A stretch of 64,000 bases of DNA from Buddleja alternifolia. Its lineage: Eukaryota > Streptophyta > Magnoliopsida > Lamiales > Scrophulariaceae. Position 1 is the first letter of the stretch. Each line of letters starts with the position of its first letter. A program made the position numbers and the translations under genes. The notes under the pieces are model-generated. The model saw only the letters and a program-made list of their open reading frames with translations, was not told the DNA's origin and made no database searches. The DNA lies in NCBI GenBank assembly GCA_019426215.1, contig CM033401.1, positions 12,653,134 through 12,717,133 on the forward strand. Direction: 5' to 3'. Shown one piece after another: positions 43,973-57,542 of this stretch.

Positions 43973-46026
43973 CATTTTAAGATACCAACTAGCACCGTAG
44001 ATCTCTTGACACTACAAAAAAATTATTATTGCTCATGTCAATATGCTATGGTGAAAAATCTATTTGCCATGGTTAAAACCAATTAACCACGGTTTTGTTA
44101 TGACTTTGAACATGGTATTTGCAAACATGGCCAAAACATTTATCATGGCTTATAGTCATGGTCAACGTTTTGTTCATTATAAAGACCATGACTTTTAGAC
44201 ATTGTAAAAAAGTGTTAGGTTACATTTCTTCTACCATGGCTAGTTAGAGCTTAAAATAGCTAGAATTCTTTTGCATCATGGCTAACTTTAGTGTGACTAT
44301 ATTAAATATCTACTATGGTCAAGTTAGTCGTGAGCTTAGACCGCTTATAGACCACATTTTTAAGCCATGATATATATTTTCATTGTCAATATTCAATTTT
44401 CTTGTAGTGTGATAAGTTTTTCAATTTTTCATTTGAATGTCACAGGTTTAATATCACTGAAGATGTAAGGCTTGTTATATTATCAAGGCGTATTATGTGC
44501 TGATGGTGATCAGGGACTCTTTAATACTTAATCATATTGTGTTTGTCTAGTTGCGGGAATTAACCAAATTGGCTGGGCTATACGTTCTAGTGAGCTTTGG
44601 TGAAAGCAATATTCTGTTGCCAGGTTATTATTAGTAGGATTGCTAATACGAGTTTTAACCAACCTAAAACACACACATACACACCACACACACATATATA
44701 GAAACAAATGTGCAATAAAAATTCTATTTTTTAAATAGAAATACAGAAGTCACGGGTCACAATAATTGATCTGCATTCTATTGTCATTAAGCAGTAAAAC
44801 TGCTATATCTAGCAATAGTATAATTGGCATGAATGGATTAAACTTGCAACATGCATGATTCCTCTATTTTGTAAATATATCCAAGTTACATAACGATAAG
44901 TGAAGTTTTACTAAAACTGCAATTTTGAACAAAGTTTCAACATTTTCCTAAAAATAAGATATGAGTGATGGATGCAGGATTGAACAAGAATTCATGAAAT
45001 TCAAAAACAAATGCAATTAATGTATAGTTTACATGTTGAAACTTGAGAGGGTGCTAAAGTAGATATGTTCATGAGATTAAACATCCCCCACAATTCTTCT
45101 TCTTTTTTGGTGCTTAGATCACATGTACATAATTCAAACATAAGAGTTTTTGGTTGACCACAAATAGTTAGGATATAGATGGAGTTTTGGTGTCACACAA
45201 AAGAGAAGTACGTAAATAGTAGGGATTATCGCATCGACCTTCTACATCCCTCTTGATATGGACATTCCATCTTTCATTTTTTCACTATATTTACTAATTA
45301 AAAACTAAAATACTCTTCATTTTTTAACTAAAAAAATTGAACTTTCACACTAAAACGTGTTGGGTGATGTAAAAATATCAAAATATCATCAAATTACATA
45401 ATAATAGTTTAAAAATAATGAAGCCTCAATTTAAAAATTTCTACAAATATAACTCTAAACTCCTAAAACAAAATATATTTTAGTTGAATCGTGAATTCTC
45501 TTTGGTGATCTAAAAATCTTATTACTTTAGTATGTTAATATAATTCAAACATCTTCTATGAATATGAATAATTTTAGTTTCCTTTTCTATTTTTTAAATA
45601 TAAGTATTGAAGTAAGAACCACACTGTTTAACCCAAAATTCTATATATTCAAATATGCTTCTTTTCTTAATAAAATTCAACAACATCTTCTGAAAAGGTG
45701 ATAATTTATAAGTACTCTATATTCTATTGATTCTATTGAAAAATAATAATAATAGAAAAGAAAGTGCATACACCTCTTGTGTACCATCGTGTTTTTGTTT
45801 TGAAATAGATATAGTAATATATGTAAAAAGTAATAAAATTAAAGCAAAAATTTATGACTCTTTCATAAAATAATATTATATTATAACTTATTAAAAGTTC
45901 AAATCTAAAAGAATAGCACAACATAGTATTTTTCTTTCTTTCTTGAAGTTGGACTTATTAATTGGAATAAGAAAAACTTAAATTATCACCATAAGTCATT
46001 AATTTTGAATGTGAAATACTAAATAC
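43973..46026. repeat. Tandem duplication, copy 1
   Basis: From TTTAAGATACCAACTAGCAC it aligns by eye, with many substitutions and small indels, to 46027–47640. Shared words include ACCAAATTGGC(T/C)GGGCTATACG (44566 and 46252) and TTTTAACCAACCTAA (44653 and 46333). It contains the CACTA element at 44010–44409, which copy 2 lacks. Confidence 0.85.
44010..44409. mobile_element. Non-autonomous CACTA element
   Basis: Starts CACTACAAAAAAATTAT and ends TTTTCTTGTAGTG, inverted CACTA ends, with a TGA/TGA 3-bp target duplication (44007–44009, 44410–44412). 400 bp without coding. It carries many CATGG/CCATG words in both orientations, like the sub-terminal transposase-binding repeats of En/Spm elements. 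The paralogous site near 46070 (TCTATTGACAAGTTATTC) is empty, confirming the borders. Confidence 0.93.
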
Positions 46027-46363
46027 AGGTTTTAAGATACTCTGCACTAGCACTGAGGTCTATTGACAAGTTATTCAATCTTTTACTTAAATATCACGAG
46101 TTTGAATATTACTTAAAATGTATAACTTGTTATTTTATGTGGATGTATTAATTATGTGTTGGTAATGAAAATTTTTATAATAGTTAATTGATCTAGTACT
46201 GGAGACTAAGATTTAATTTTGATATTGTGTTTGTGGAGTTGCGATAATTAACCAAATTGGCCGGGCTATACGTTTTAGCGAGGTTTGGTGAAAACAATAT
46301 TTTGTGGCTGTCAGGTTATCATTATTAGGATTGTTAATAGGAATTTTAACCAACCTAACACAC

Positions 46364-46412
<49 letters not shown>

Positions 46413-47640
46413 AACAAATGTGTATTAAAAAATTTATTTTTTATTTAGAAAGAGAAGTCACGGGTCACAGTAGTTGATCTGCATTCTCTTTTCATTAAGT
46501 ATAATTGGCATGAATGGATTAAACATGCAACATGCATGATTCTCTATTTTGTGAATATATCGAAGTTACATAACGATAAGTGAAATTTTACTAAAACTGC
46601 CATGTTGAACAAGATATAGGTGATGGATGCAGGATTGAACAAAAATTCATGAAATTCAAAAACAAATGCAGCTAATGTATAGGTTACATGTTATTGAAAC
46701 TTGAGAGGGTACCAAGTAGATAATGTTCATGAGATTAAACACCCCGCGCAAATTTTTTTCTTTTTTTGGTGCTTAGATCACATACAATTCAAACATAAGA
46801 TATTTTGGTTGACCACAAAAGTTTAAGCCATAGATGGAGTTTTGGTGTCACATGAAAGAGAAGTACATAAAAAATAGTAATAATTGCATCGACTTTCTCA
46901 TAACTAGGGACTTTTGTATTTATATCCCTCTTGATAATGACCTACCATTCTTCATTTTTTCATTACATTTAATAACAAAAAACTAAAATACCCTCCATAT
47001 TATATTTACTTTCACTGAATAACGTGTTGGGTAATGAAAAAATATTAAGATATCATCAAATGACATAATATTATAGTTAAAAATAATAATGAAGCCACAG
47101 TTAAAAATTTCTAGAAATACCTAAAACAAAATATTTTCTAGGTTAATCGTAAATTCTCTTTCTAAAAATTTTATTACTTCAGTATGTATATAATTCAAAT
47201 ATTTTCTATAAATATGAATAATTTTAGTTTCCTTTTCTATTTTTTAAATATAAGTATTGAAGTGAGAATTTTTATACCAAACTTCTATTTATTCAAATAT
47301 GCTTCTTTTCTTAATAAATCCAACAACTTCTCCCCAAAAGGTGATCATTTACAAGTAGTGTATTTTATTGAAAAATAATAATATTACAAAAGAAAGTACA
47401 TACACCTCTTGTCTACCATCATGTTTTTGTTTTGAAATAGATATAGCAATATATGTAAAAATAAACAAAATTGAAGCAATAATTTATTATTTTTCATTAA
47501 AACAATGGTTAGAACTTAAAAATTCAAAGCTAAAAGAATAGCATAACATAATATTTTTCTTTCTGTTTGAAGTTGGAAAAATAAGAAAAATCCAAAATAT
47601 CACCATAATTCTTTAATTTTAATGCCAAATACAATTACAA
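46027..47640. repeat. Tandem duplication, copy 2
   Basis: Directly follows copy 1 at an offset of about 1.69 kb after the CACTA element. Contains a long TA microsatellite (about 46370–46408). No gene was recognised in either copy. Confidence 0.85.
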
Positions 47641-48791
47641 TTATGAAAAGCTAAAAAGAAGTATTGATCTTTTTCCTATTAGGATTGCCATAAAAATAAG
47701 AAAATAATGTAACAAATTATGTCATTAACATTATTTTCATGAAATTTAGCATTTGTTGAACTAGGAGAGAGTTAAAATTAAGTAATATTTTTTTGGATAA
47801 TAAAGGATTTATGGTTGCATTAGGGAAGGTTTTTCTATTAATTTAAAGTTTATGGATTTTAGAGTTATATAAATGTGGAGGGCTTTTCAGTAAACCTAGT
47901 GAAAAGTTTGAAGAAGGGAAATCCACACTAGTATACCAAATATGAAGGTGTGTAAATATAAAATATTTATAGTTCAAGGAAGGTTGACGTAATTTCCCGT
48001 AAAAAGGACTTGGTTATTTTATAGTATTTACTATAGTCCAAGACTGCAACATTACACAGACCATACTTCTCTTTGGATTGATATGTACTACAACAAAAGA
48101 TAATGTTAGTGACATAGTGTAAAGCGAGGATACTAAAATTTGCACTAAATATATGTAATTAGTTAAGTAAGTTTTATTTTGTCACAATATTAAATTTTAG
48201 TGACAATAATTCTTTTTAAGTTGCCAATAATGACGACTAGTAACACGTGTCTAGCGGCAATTCAGTGACAACACAAATATAATAACAATTATGTTTGTTG
48301 TCACTAAATATGTATTACTAAGTATCAGTACGTGGCAACAACTTTTTGATCACTAATTGTTATGAATATCAACTTGTATATAATTATTGTCATATACTAT
48401 TGAAAATAATTTATTTGACAAAACAAAGATTCCTCTCACTCAATATATTTAATTAATGACAATGTTGCTATTATCACTTGAACAAAATTAGAAGACATCT
48501 CTATATATTGGATAAAAACAAAGAAAGATTAGGAGTTTAAAACATATATTTATTTATTTAACTTACACAAATTTCAGAGTATATTTTCATTTGAACATTG
48601 CTCTATCGGTGTCCACTTTCCATTTTTGTGTGGGATGTTTATACAAGTGCTGAAAAAAGTTAAGAATCAACCGGCTGAACCACTGACTTTACTGGTTTTA
48701 ATTTCAAAAATAAAACGATTTTGAGCTTTGTTCCATTTAAAGTCTACTTGAGACTTTTTTATGTATCAGGTGGCGGTTCAACTAGCACGAC
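47641..48791. other. Intergenic, no gene seen
   Basis: AT-rich. At about 48088 a TACTACAACAAAAGATAA start, followed by GTGACA words, resembles another CACTA-type remnant, but no matching right end was found. Confidence 0.5.
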
Positions 48792-49193
48792 TAGGGGTGG
48801 TCACCGAGCCGAGCTCGAAAAAAACTCGGCTCGAGCTCGAGATTTTTCGAGCTCGAGCCGAGCCTCACAAGCTCGAGCCGGCGATCGAGCCGAGCTCGAG
48901 CTTTTTGATAAGTGTTCGGGAGCTCACGAGCCGGCTCGCGAGCTCCCTTTATATATATATTTTTTAATTAATATATTTTAATATATATATATATATATTA
49001 TAATATAATATTTATATAATAATATAATTTATTAAAAATAAAAAATATATATATTTAGCTCGAGCTCAAGCTCAGTGAAAATAATCGAGCTCAAGCTCAA
49101 GCTCATGCTATACGGCTCGATCGAGCTCGAGCTCGAGCTCGAGCTTGGAAAAATGACCAAGCTCGGCTCGAGCTCGGCTCGTGAACACCCCTA
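48792..49193. mobile_element. hAT-type MITE rich in GAGCTC/CTCGAG
   Basis: Starts TAGGGGTGGTCACCGAGCCG and ends GGCTCGTGAACACCCCTA. Flanked by exact 8-bp duplications AGCACGAC (48784–48791 and 49194–49201). The arms are almost made of GAGCTCGAGC-type palindromic words around an AT-rich centre, so each arm can pair with itself and with the other. 402 bp, no coding. Confidence 0.93.
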
Positions 49194-49201
49194 AGCACGA
49201 C

Positions 49202-49640
49202 CGACCTGTTCGGTTCGAGTTTCTAAATATTAATTATAGAGAAAAGTGTCACCTTTCAAATAATCTGCCTTTATTCTGATTTACATTAGTCATTAATGAA
49301 AATATCATTAGCCAACAAAAATTGACTCCCATCTCAGCATTTTCTCTTCAACCACACAAAATGTCAAATTCATTCAAAGTCCTTCGTATTAGTACAGCTC
49401 TATTTGCCAACCCAACTCTCTCACATTGCACAATTGGACCATTAAATTCTGCTGCCCCCCTCCACTATCTACACATGAAAATACAAAATTAATTTTCTTA
49501 TATAGTTTATTTAAATTTCAATGTATACCTGCATCACTATTTGCAACCGTCAATCTGTTGGCAGAGATGATAAATATTAAATGCTGATAGGGACAGAATA
49601 AGGGTCTCTAAATAAAGTATATTTATTTTATATATTTCAT
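49202..49640. other. Upstream region of CER3
   Basis: No gene. Ends with the TATA box region of CER3. I see no certain enhancer motif. Confidence 0.5.
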
Positions 49641-49641
49641 C

Positions 49642-49649
49642 TATATAAG
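49642..49649 (+). promoter_or_regulatory. TATA box of CER3
   Basis: TATATAAG in TCTATATAAGCAGG, about 205 nt before the ATG, leaving a leader of about 175 nt. Confidence 0.6.
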
Positions 49650-49853
49650 CAGGCACACTTCTATGTGAATAAATGTCTCATTTTTAGCCTTGCTAGTTGC
49701 TACTATACCACTCAAGACGAAGAAGAAAAAAGTGTTGGCTTTTTAACTTGCAGAATTTTATCTATCTATCTATCTTCCTCCAAATATTTCATTCCTTTTG
49801 CACTCAAATTATTGTTGAGGAATAGATACAGATATTTCTTGACCCTTTACACC

Positions 49854-52800
49854 ATGGCTGCTGCACCTTTGTTTTCTTGGCCTTGGGAATTTTTGGGTAG
49901 TAAAAAGGTACATTATTATTAGCAAAAAAAAAAGATTAAAAAAAAATAAAATCTGTTATTTTAATTTTTTTTGTTATACTGATGATAATAGGGGTTATGT
50001 TGTTTGTAACAGTTTGTTATGTATGGGTTATTTCTGGCCAAGGCAATCTACTCAAGATATCAAGAAGAATCCATGACAGACAGTTGGAGTTTACATATAT
50101 TCATTATATGTATGCTCAGACTTTTAATGTACCAATTATGGACTTCTTACAGCAATATGCTTTTTTTCACTCGAAATCGTCTGATTGTGAAGAAAGGAGT
50201 TGATTTTAAGCAGATTGATGAAGAATGGCATTGGTAATTATCACTTCTTCGACTTCTTTCTTTTCAACTATATGATCTTGTACTAGTTGTTTTTATTTTT
50301 TCTCACCACAAATCCGAGGTTACGTTTGCGCGGAAGCGTTTGGATTTACGAAACGATTTTGGAGAAAATATTTCGAACTGCTCATATTAGGATATCGAAA
50401 AAATAATTCTATGATAAGCTTTCAAATCCTTTGATCCAAACGGGGAACCTAATTTTACTTTTGCACAGGAATATTGTGACTTGTGTAAAAAGATAATGTA
50501 GGAAATTTAAGTGGATAATTAAAATCGTAAAATATTGAGTTTGTTTGGATGATTTCAATTAACGAATGATTTCAAATATCTAAAACTTATTTTGATCTAT
50601 TTTTTTATTATAATGGATTTAAAAAACAAACTCCAAATTCATTCATCAAATCTGAATCTATAACTCGAAACACAACCTCAATTTACAAATGAAACTTGGT
50701 AGTATAGACGAGTGATGGAGACAACTGCCAAATCCAGCCCCTTACTCGTTCCGTCTATGTTTCCCATACATAAAAGTACGGTTTCTAAATCCTACTTTTC
50801 TCATTATATGTTAATTTCTTGTTTAATTAGGGACAATTTTATCATACTTCAAGCTATTGTGGCTGCTATGGTGTTGTACATTTCTCCAACCTTTGCAACA
50901 CTTCCTCTATGGAACAAAAATGGCATAACTGCAGCATTGGCACTTCACTTAGCAATTTCAGAGCCACTCTTCTACAGCATACATAAATGCTTCCATGGAA
51001 ACTATCTTTTCAACAATTACCATTCACTCCACCATTCATCACCTGTGCCACAAGCCTACACAGGTAAAGGGGCATTTAGTATGATTTTGTTTTTTTGAAA
51101 ACTGCAAATTAATTCTTTAGGGTAGAGATTATTGCAATTTTAATCACAAAGTTGCGAAATAGTCTCATATGATGTTTTCTTTGCAATTTTTGTCCCATAA
51201 GTTAAGGAAACGGATGAAATTTCACAAGTAGCAGACACACGCTTATGAGGGTTTAGTACTGTTGAATAAAAGGCATAAATACACTTTGCTTTTTACAACA
51301 CTAAATGCTATAAACTTATGCAAATTAAGTTATGATCACGTGCAATTGGGACTAAAAATTTGTAAAGAATTTAGTCAAAAGTACAAGATGACTTATAGTA
51401 TGAGGCTAATACTGTAATTTTTTCAATTCTTTTCATCAAAATTTAATTTTATTAAAATTATTGTAAAATATATTTATGAAATATCTATTCATCATTGATG
51501 GTTTTGCAGCTGGACATGGTACATTTTTGGAACATCTTTTATTGACGGTTGTGGTTGGAGTACCGATACTGGGTTCGTTCTTGATTGGCCATGGATCATT
51601 AAGCTTGATCTACGGCTATGTTTTGGTGTTTGATTTACTGAGATGCTTAGGACATTCCAACGTGGAAATTATACCCCATCAGATATTTGATGCAATCCCA
51701 TTTCTCAGATATATCATCTATACTCCGACGTAAGTAAATTGTTATAAGTATTAATCATAAATATTTGCATTTAGACACATAAATTTGCATCATTTTTACA
51801 TATGTCACCAATTATTCACCGAAATATATCATAGTACTAGTACCATGTTTATGAGATATGTAATTTATTTTATTTTATTTTTGCGAAAATTCAACTCATG
51901 TTTGTAGAAAATGCTAATTAAATAGTTAACTAATTCAATAGTTTTAAATTTGTACCATTAGTCTCATAAAATGCATATGTATTTTTAGTTCCAGTTGTTA
52001 AAAAATGAATAAGACCGTTAATTAGTTTAGTCACATGTTTTGCATATAATCAATAATAAACTTAATGGCATGTGTATTTGCTGCACGGAATTTCATTTAT
52101 TATTTAACAGATGTGACCAAAATTGACTAATTTGTGATTCTGTAAAATGGAATTAAAATTACGATATATCTTATCTTGTGGGACCAATATTATAATTATC
52201 TCGTATAAAATTTTGCTTTTGAACAAAAAATATCTTCCTTTGATGCATAGACCAGAAATCGTATGCCCTATAAAGTATAAACCTTCTAAAAGTCAATATT
52301 GATGTTTCATTCTAATTATAGCTTTTAAATCTACGACATTTATTATAAGTTGCTGGACTTTTCTGCACTATGGATGTAAATTTTTGGATACTTTTTCATT
52401 GTTTAATTATTGTATAAACGTTCGCTGAGAAATGTTTTTTTCTTACCTAAAAATAATAATGTCTAAGCATTAACAAAAAGTTAAAAAAAAACAAAAAACC
52501 GATAATGTTATTTACAGTCCTGAAATACAAGGTTTGTGTCAGAGTAGTCCCTAATTATGTAGAACGTTTCTAATATTCAACTTTTGTTTCACTTATGTCA
52601 TTTTTGAACATTTTTACTCTTATGTATGAGCATAGATTTTAAAGCAATTTAAGGATAAAAATATCTAAAAAAGACCAAGCGAAACACTGAGTGTTACATT
52701 AGGTACGATAAGATTAATTTTTATTAAGGACTATTTGACAAATTTTATATACATATTAAGAAGAAAAATGCGATCAATAGCCCTTATAATAAAGACAGCA

Positions 52801-55387
52801 GTTGGCAGTTTGACTTTTATATACATAAATTTTCTCTTTTCTCTTTTATTATTTCTAATTCAATGTTTTTATGGTACATATATTTATGCTGCAGGTACCA
52901 CAGCCTACATCATGTTGAGATGGACACCAATTATTGCCTTTTCATGCCTCTTTTTGATGCATTAGGAAACACATTGAACACAAAATCCTGGGATATGCAC
53001 AAGAAAAACAGTTTAGATTCAAGTAAGCTTCATTGTGTTTCGAGCAATCTATAGTTCAATTCCGATTCTTTCTTTTTCCAATTATATTGTATAGAAAATT
53101 CAGAAATTGATGATGAATAATACTACGGATACTTGCACTCACACAGCCTCACTTATTCTATAATTATCAAAAGCCCCCTGAAATTTTTAAAATTACCAAC
53201 ACTTTTTTCACAAGAATTATAATATATTTTATGGTTGAAAATGCAGGTAAAAATGGAAGGGTCCCTGATTTCGTGTTCCTTGCTCACGTAGTTGACATGT
53301 CATCTGCAATGCACGCACCTTTCGTGAACCGATCAATGGCATCGCTACCTTACTACACGAGAATTTACCTAATTCCATTTTTGCCCATATCGTTTGCAGC
53401 AATGCTAGTGATGTGGGCTAAGTCCAAGCCTTTCTTGATCTCTTTCTATAACATTAAGGACCGGCTGCACCAAACGTGGGCCGTTCCCCGGTTCGGTTTT
53501 CAGGTTTGTAACAGGAAATTATATAGGGATAATTACATGCACTCCCCTCATTTATTGAGTAATTACTACAAGGGGCTTAAAATTTTGCAAATTACCAAGA
53601 CACCCATTGGCAGATTCTGATAACCTAAAAAACGGGAGTGAAACTTTACTCTGGTTTTTACTAACAAGGGGAGAAATTGTAATATGCATTTGCTGGCAAG
53701 AGTTTTGGTAATTTCTCAAACAAAAAGACATTTTGCAAATTACCAAGACACCCCTATCAGACAACTCTAAAATCAAAGGTAAAATTGTAATATGTTTTTT
53801 AGTGGCGAGAGGCAAAATTACAATGTGTTTATTTACTACAAAAAAAGGTATGATAACTTCTCAAAACTCGAGAATACCTTTTGTAATTAGGGTTCATTTA
53901 GAAGGTTTATATGTAATTTACCTTATTATTTAAGCACTTTTGTGAACTTGCCTGATATTTTGTTACATACATATTGTGCAGTATTTCTTGCCATTTGCTG
54001 CAGAAGGAATCAATAAGCACATAGAAGAGGCTATTCTTAGAGCTAACAAATTGGGAGTTAAAGTCATTAGCCTTGCTGCCCTAAATAAGGTTACTTTCCA
54101 TCCATTTATCATTTCATAAATGCTACTAATATATAACTTAATTACAGTAATAATCTTTTTTTTTCCCCTTTCAATATTTCGACTTAGAACGAGGCTTTAA
54201 ACGGAGGCGGGACGCTATTCGTGGACAAGCATCCGAATCTTAAGGTCCGAGTTGTACATGGAAATACATTAACAGCAGCTGTGATTCTTAACGAGATACC
54301 GAAAGATGTAACTGAAGTATTTTTGACTGGAGCAACTTCTAAACTTGGAAGAGCTATTGCACTTTATCTTTGCAGAAAAGGAGTCCGAGTTTTGGTAATT
54401 ATCATAAATGCACACTATAATTTGCTGATCAATTCTATTTCATCACTAGTAGGGTTGATAGAATTTGTATCGTGATGCAGATGTTAACTCTATCGATCGA
54501 ACGATTCAGAAATATTCAGAAAGAAGCACCGGCTGATTGCCAGAAGTATCTAGTCCAAGTGACGAAGTACCAAGCTGCACGAAACTGTAAGGTATATATG
54601 ACTTTTAACGCGGATAAGTGGTAAAATGATCATAGCTGTTAATATGGTACCATGATCTAATGGTAAAATCAGGGCATGTTGCATCCGGTCCACTGCAGAA
54701 TAATTAATTGTTGTCCTTTTGCATCATGTTTCTATCAAACTTTTTAATAAAATGAAATTATAATTGGTTTATTTGCAGGCATGGATTGTTGGGAAGTGGA
54801 TCACGCCACGGGAGCAAAATTTCGCCCCGTCTGGAGCCCATTTTCACCAGTTTGTCGTTCCGCCTATATTGCAATTCAGAAGAGACTGTACTTATGGTGA
54901 TCTTGCCGCCATGAAATTACCCGCAGATGTTCAAGGGATCGGATCTTGTGAAGTAAGCCGTCTTACTATATTTCTGAGACAGTTTATTACCCACAGTTTT
55001 TTCATCACCCTAAAAATTATTATTGTAATTTCTTGACTTTGATGGATTTAAATACATCAGTACTTAACAAATTAAAGGGAAGTAAAAAAAATGACGGTGA
55101 TATGTAAATTGTGGTATATAGCAATTTATAAACAAATAAAAGAGAACAATAATTTCAATATTTCAACTTAATTTGTAACGTAACCCTCTCATTTAATTTT
55201 TCAATTTTTCGTGTAGTATACGATGGATAGAGGAGTGGTCCATGCTTGCCATGCGGGTGGCGTAGTTCATTCGTTGGAAGGATGGACTCATCATGAAGTT
55301 GGGGCTATAGATGTCGACCGAATTGATTTAGTTTGGGAAGCTGCAATGAAGCATGGCCTGAAGCCTGTCTCCAGTACTATCAGATAA
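49854..55387 (+). CDS. CER3: ECERIFERUM 3 (CER3/WAX2), very-long-chain alkane synthesis protein
   Basis: Eleven exons: 49854–49907, 50013–50233, 50831–51063, 51510–51729, 52895–53022, 53247–53503, 53982–54089, 54188–54394, 54481–54591, 54779–54952 and 55217–55387 (TAA). All introns are GT–AG and phases fit. The product is 627 residues, near the usual ~630. The N-terminal part has several hydrophobic segments and the fatty acid hydroxylase-type histidine groups: HKCFH (about 143), HSLHH (about 157) and YHSLHH (about 245). The C-terminal WAX2 domain carries [19 protein letters not shown] and the ending [21 protein letters not shown]. It matches CER3 rather than CER1 over its whole length. CER3 works with CER1 in the endoplasmic reticulum to turn very-long-chain acyl-CoA into alkanes of the cuticle. 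No stops or frameshifts, so it appears functional. Confidence 0.96.
53525..53924. mobile_element. MITE-like insertion in CER3 intron 6
   Basis: AGGGATAATTACATGCA on the left and TATATGTAATTTACCTT on the right form short imperfect inverted ends. Inside, GCAAATTACCAAGACACCC occurs twice (about 53587 and 53736). A target duplication is not clear. It fills most of the 478-nt intron 6 and leaves the splice sites alone. Confidence 0.5.
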
Positions 55388-57013
55388 AAGAAGAATCTTA
55401 ATTAGATGCTAGAAAACATATTTATTAAACACTCTTGTCTTCACTTAATTCATTCGTAAATTCCGTCTATTTTACGTTGGAATTTTATGAAAGGTTGTGA
55501 TCTATGCGATTCGAATTAATACATTTATCGATTCCAAATGGCAATTTCGATCGTCCATGTAATTGTTCCGTATTCTATTATCGACATCTCTTGCAAAGCT
55601 CTCTAGAAAGAGAAAAAAAATATTAGACTATGACATAGAACTGATAAGAATAGTCCCATGCAATTGAGATCATGATATAATTCTAAAGTATAAAACTTAG
55701 ATCATGATATAACATAAAATTTATAAGAATAGTTCTAAAAATTTAAAGAAATATTATGTCCTGTGTTTGTAACCTTTTTTTGTATCCGTGCATCGTACGT
55801 GGCACTTTATGTAGCCTCATTATTTGTTCATTTATGCCATAAATGGATAGGAAAATGACATGATTTTAACATCAAATTTTAAAGCATGCTTTATTTAAAT
55901 TGGACAATTTCATATATAAACATGGCCAACTATTAGTAGGTCATGTATAATAGCATCAACAGCTCATCTCTCACTTGCACAATTTCCTGTCTCCCTATCA
56001 CATTATCTTCCCAACCGACTAGACAATCATACATCCATATCAATTTAAATTGTTGCGATAGTTGGAAATAAGTTTCAGAATGTGAACCAATATTCAGTTA
56101 TTTACATAGAGGGATGGAGAAAGTTGCGGAATTTCTTTATTTTTATTATTTCCAACATATTTATATATCATTATACTAATTTCCTCATTTTATTGTGTTT
56201 TATATTCATAAATTATAGGGTCTAAACTATATGACCATTGAATAGTTACTATCATTTTATTTTTATGCCTATTATATTATTGAGGTTTTATTATATGATT
56301 TATGGTATTCTTATTATGAGATTTAGAGTAGAGCCTGCATTCATATTTTCTAATCCTATATGTATATATATAAGATGCCATTTGAATGCTCATTTGACAT
56401 GAGATTTCAGTGATACATTGTATACTCTCACCAGTGTATTTCGCCAATGCAAAAAATTGTAATTTTGGTCCTATATATTAGGGGGCAACTTTGGGACAAT
56501 ATCTTTTTCAACTTGCAATTAAGTCCTTTAACTTTCAATTTGTGGCAATTTCAGTCCTCAAAGTGGCAATTTTGCTCCTCTGGGCCGAACTTTTTTAATA
56601 TTTGGGAATTTTTCGGATTTTGGAGGGAAAATGCAGCTTTAAATGATTTTGGAGGGAAAATTAGGGCTTTTGCTAATATTATATTAATATATATAGTTAT
56701 ATAAACACACAACGTACACTAACAACAACAATATTCAAATAATAATATACAATCATTAATTATTAAACTTAGCATTTTTTTTATTTTTCATACTTATTTA
56801 TCTATTTTTGCTTATTAATTAATTAAAACTCATAATTTTAAAGTATCTTAAAATAATATAATTAATATTGTTAATATCAATGGTTGTATATAATATATGT
56901 TTATGTGTGTGTGTATATATAACATTTCAAACTTTAGAAAAATTATGAAGTACTCCCCGTCTTCATAACATATCGAGTACTCCTCTTAGATAATTGATAC
57001 AACATGTTAAAGT
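55388..57013. other. CER3 3' flank and intergenic
   Basis: AT-rich. The CER3 3' end lies within the first few hundred bases, but no clear AATAAA was picked. At 56447–56660 a stretch of the GTAATTTTGGTCCTATA / TTGCAATTAAGTCC type looks like part of a dispersed repeat without visible ends. Confidence 0.5.
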
Positions 57014-57489
57014 TGTTGGGATCGCGTTCAACCCTCGGGGATACCGGTGTAGCGGAATACATATAATTTTTTTTTTTAAAAATGGAATCCCCGAAATTAG
57101 TGTTACGTCGACATGGTACCATCGGATTCTAAAACTACCCTAGAGATAAGTTTACACGTGTTTACCTCTTGTAGACCTTAAAGCAGCAAGGTCTTTTTAA
57201 GTTACTCCCTGTTGTAGTCTTTGAATTGGTTTACCCTAGCGCCCCAAGCGTTGCGCCTCTGAGATGTATCCACACCCTAGCCTATACCCTCAATTATCTC
57301 CACCAGTGCTAGCAAGAAGAATATCGAATCTTGACTTTTCAGGAAAAATGGTTGGAATTATTTAAGTGTTCCTCGCACTCAACACATGAGTTTGAAGAAA
57401 TTTTGGGAGAGAATTAAGAGAAAAGACTTGTGTATTTTTCAAATTACTTTCAATTCTAAAAACTTGATCATCATAAAAGAGGGAAAAAC

Positions 57490-57542
<53 letters not shown>

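Noticed and set aside
48088..48440. Second CACTA element from TACTACAACAAAAG
   Set aside because: No matching inverted right end or 3-bp duplication found.
48721..48981. Frames over the GAGCTC region
   Set aside because: They read through a MITE with exact 8-bp target duplication.
49854..55387. Calling the gene CER1
   Set aside because: Both N-terminal and WAX2-domain text fit CER3, including [19 protein letters not shown] and the [11 protein letters not shown] ending, better than CER1.
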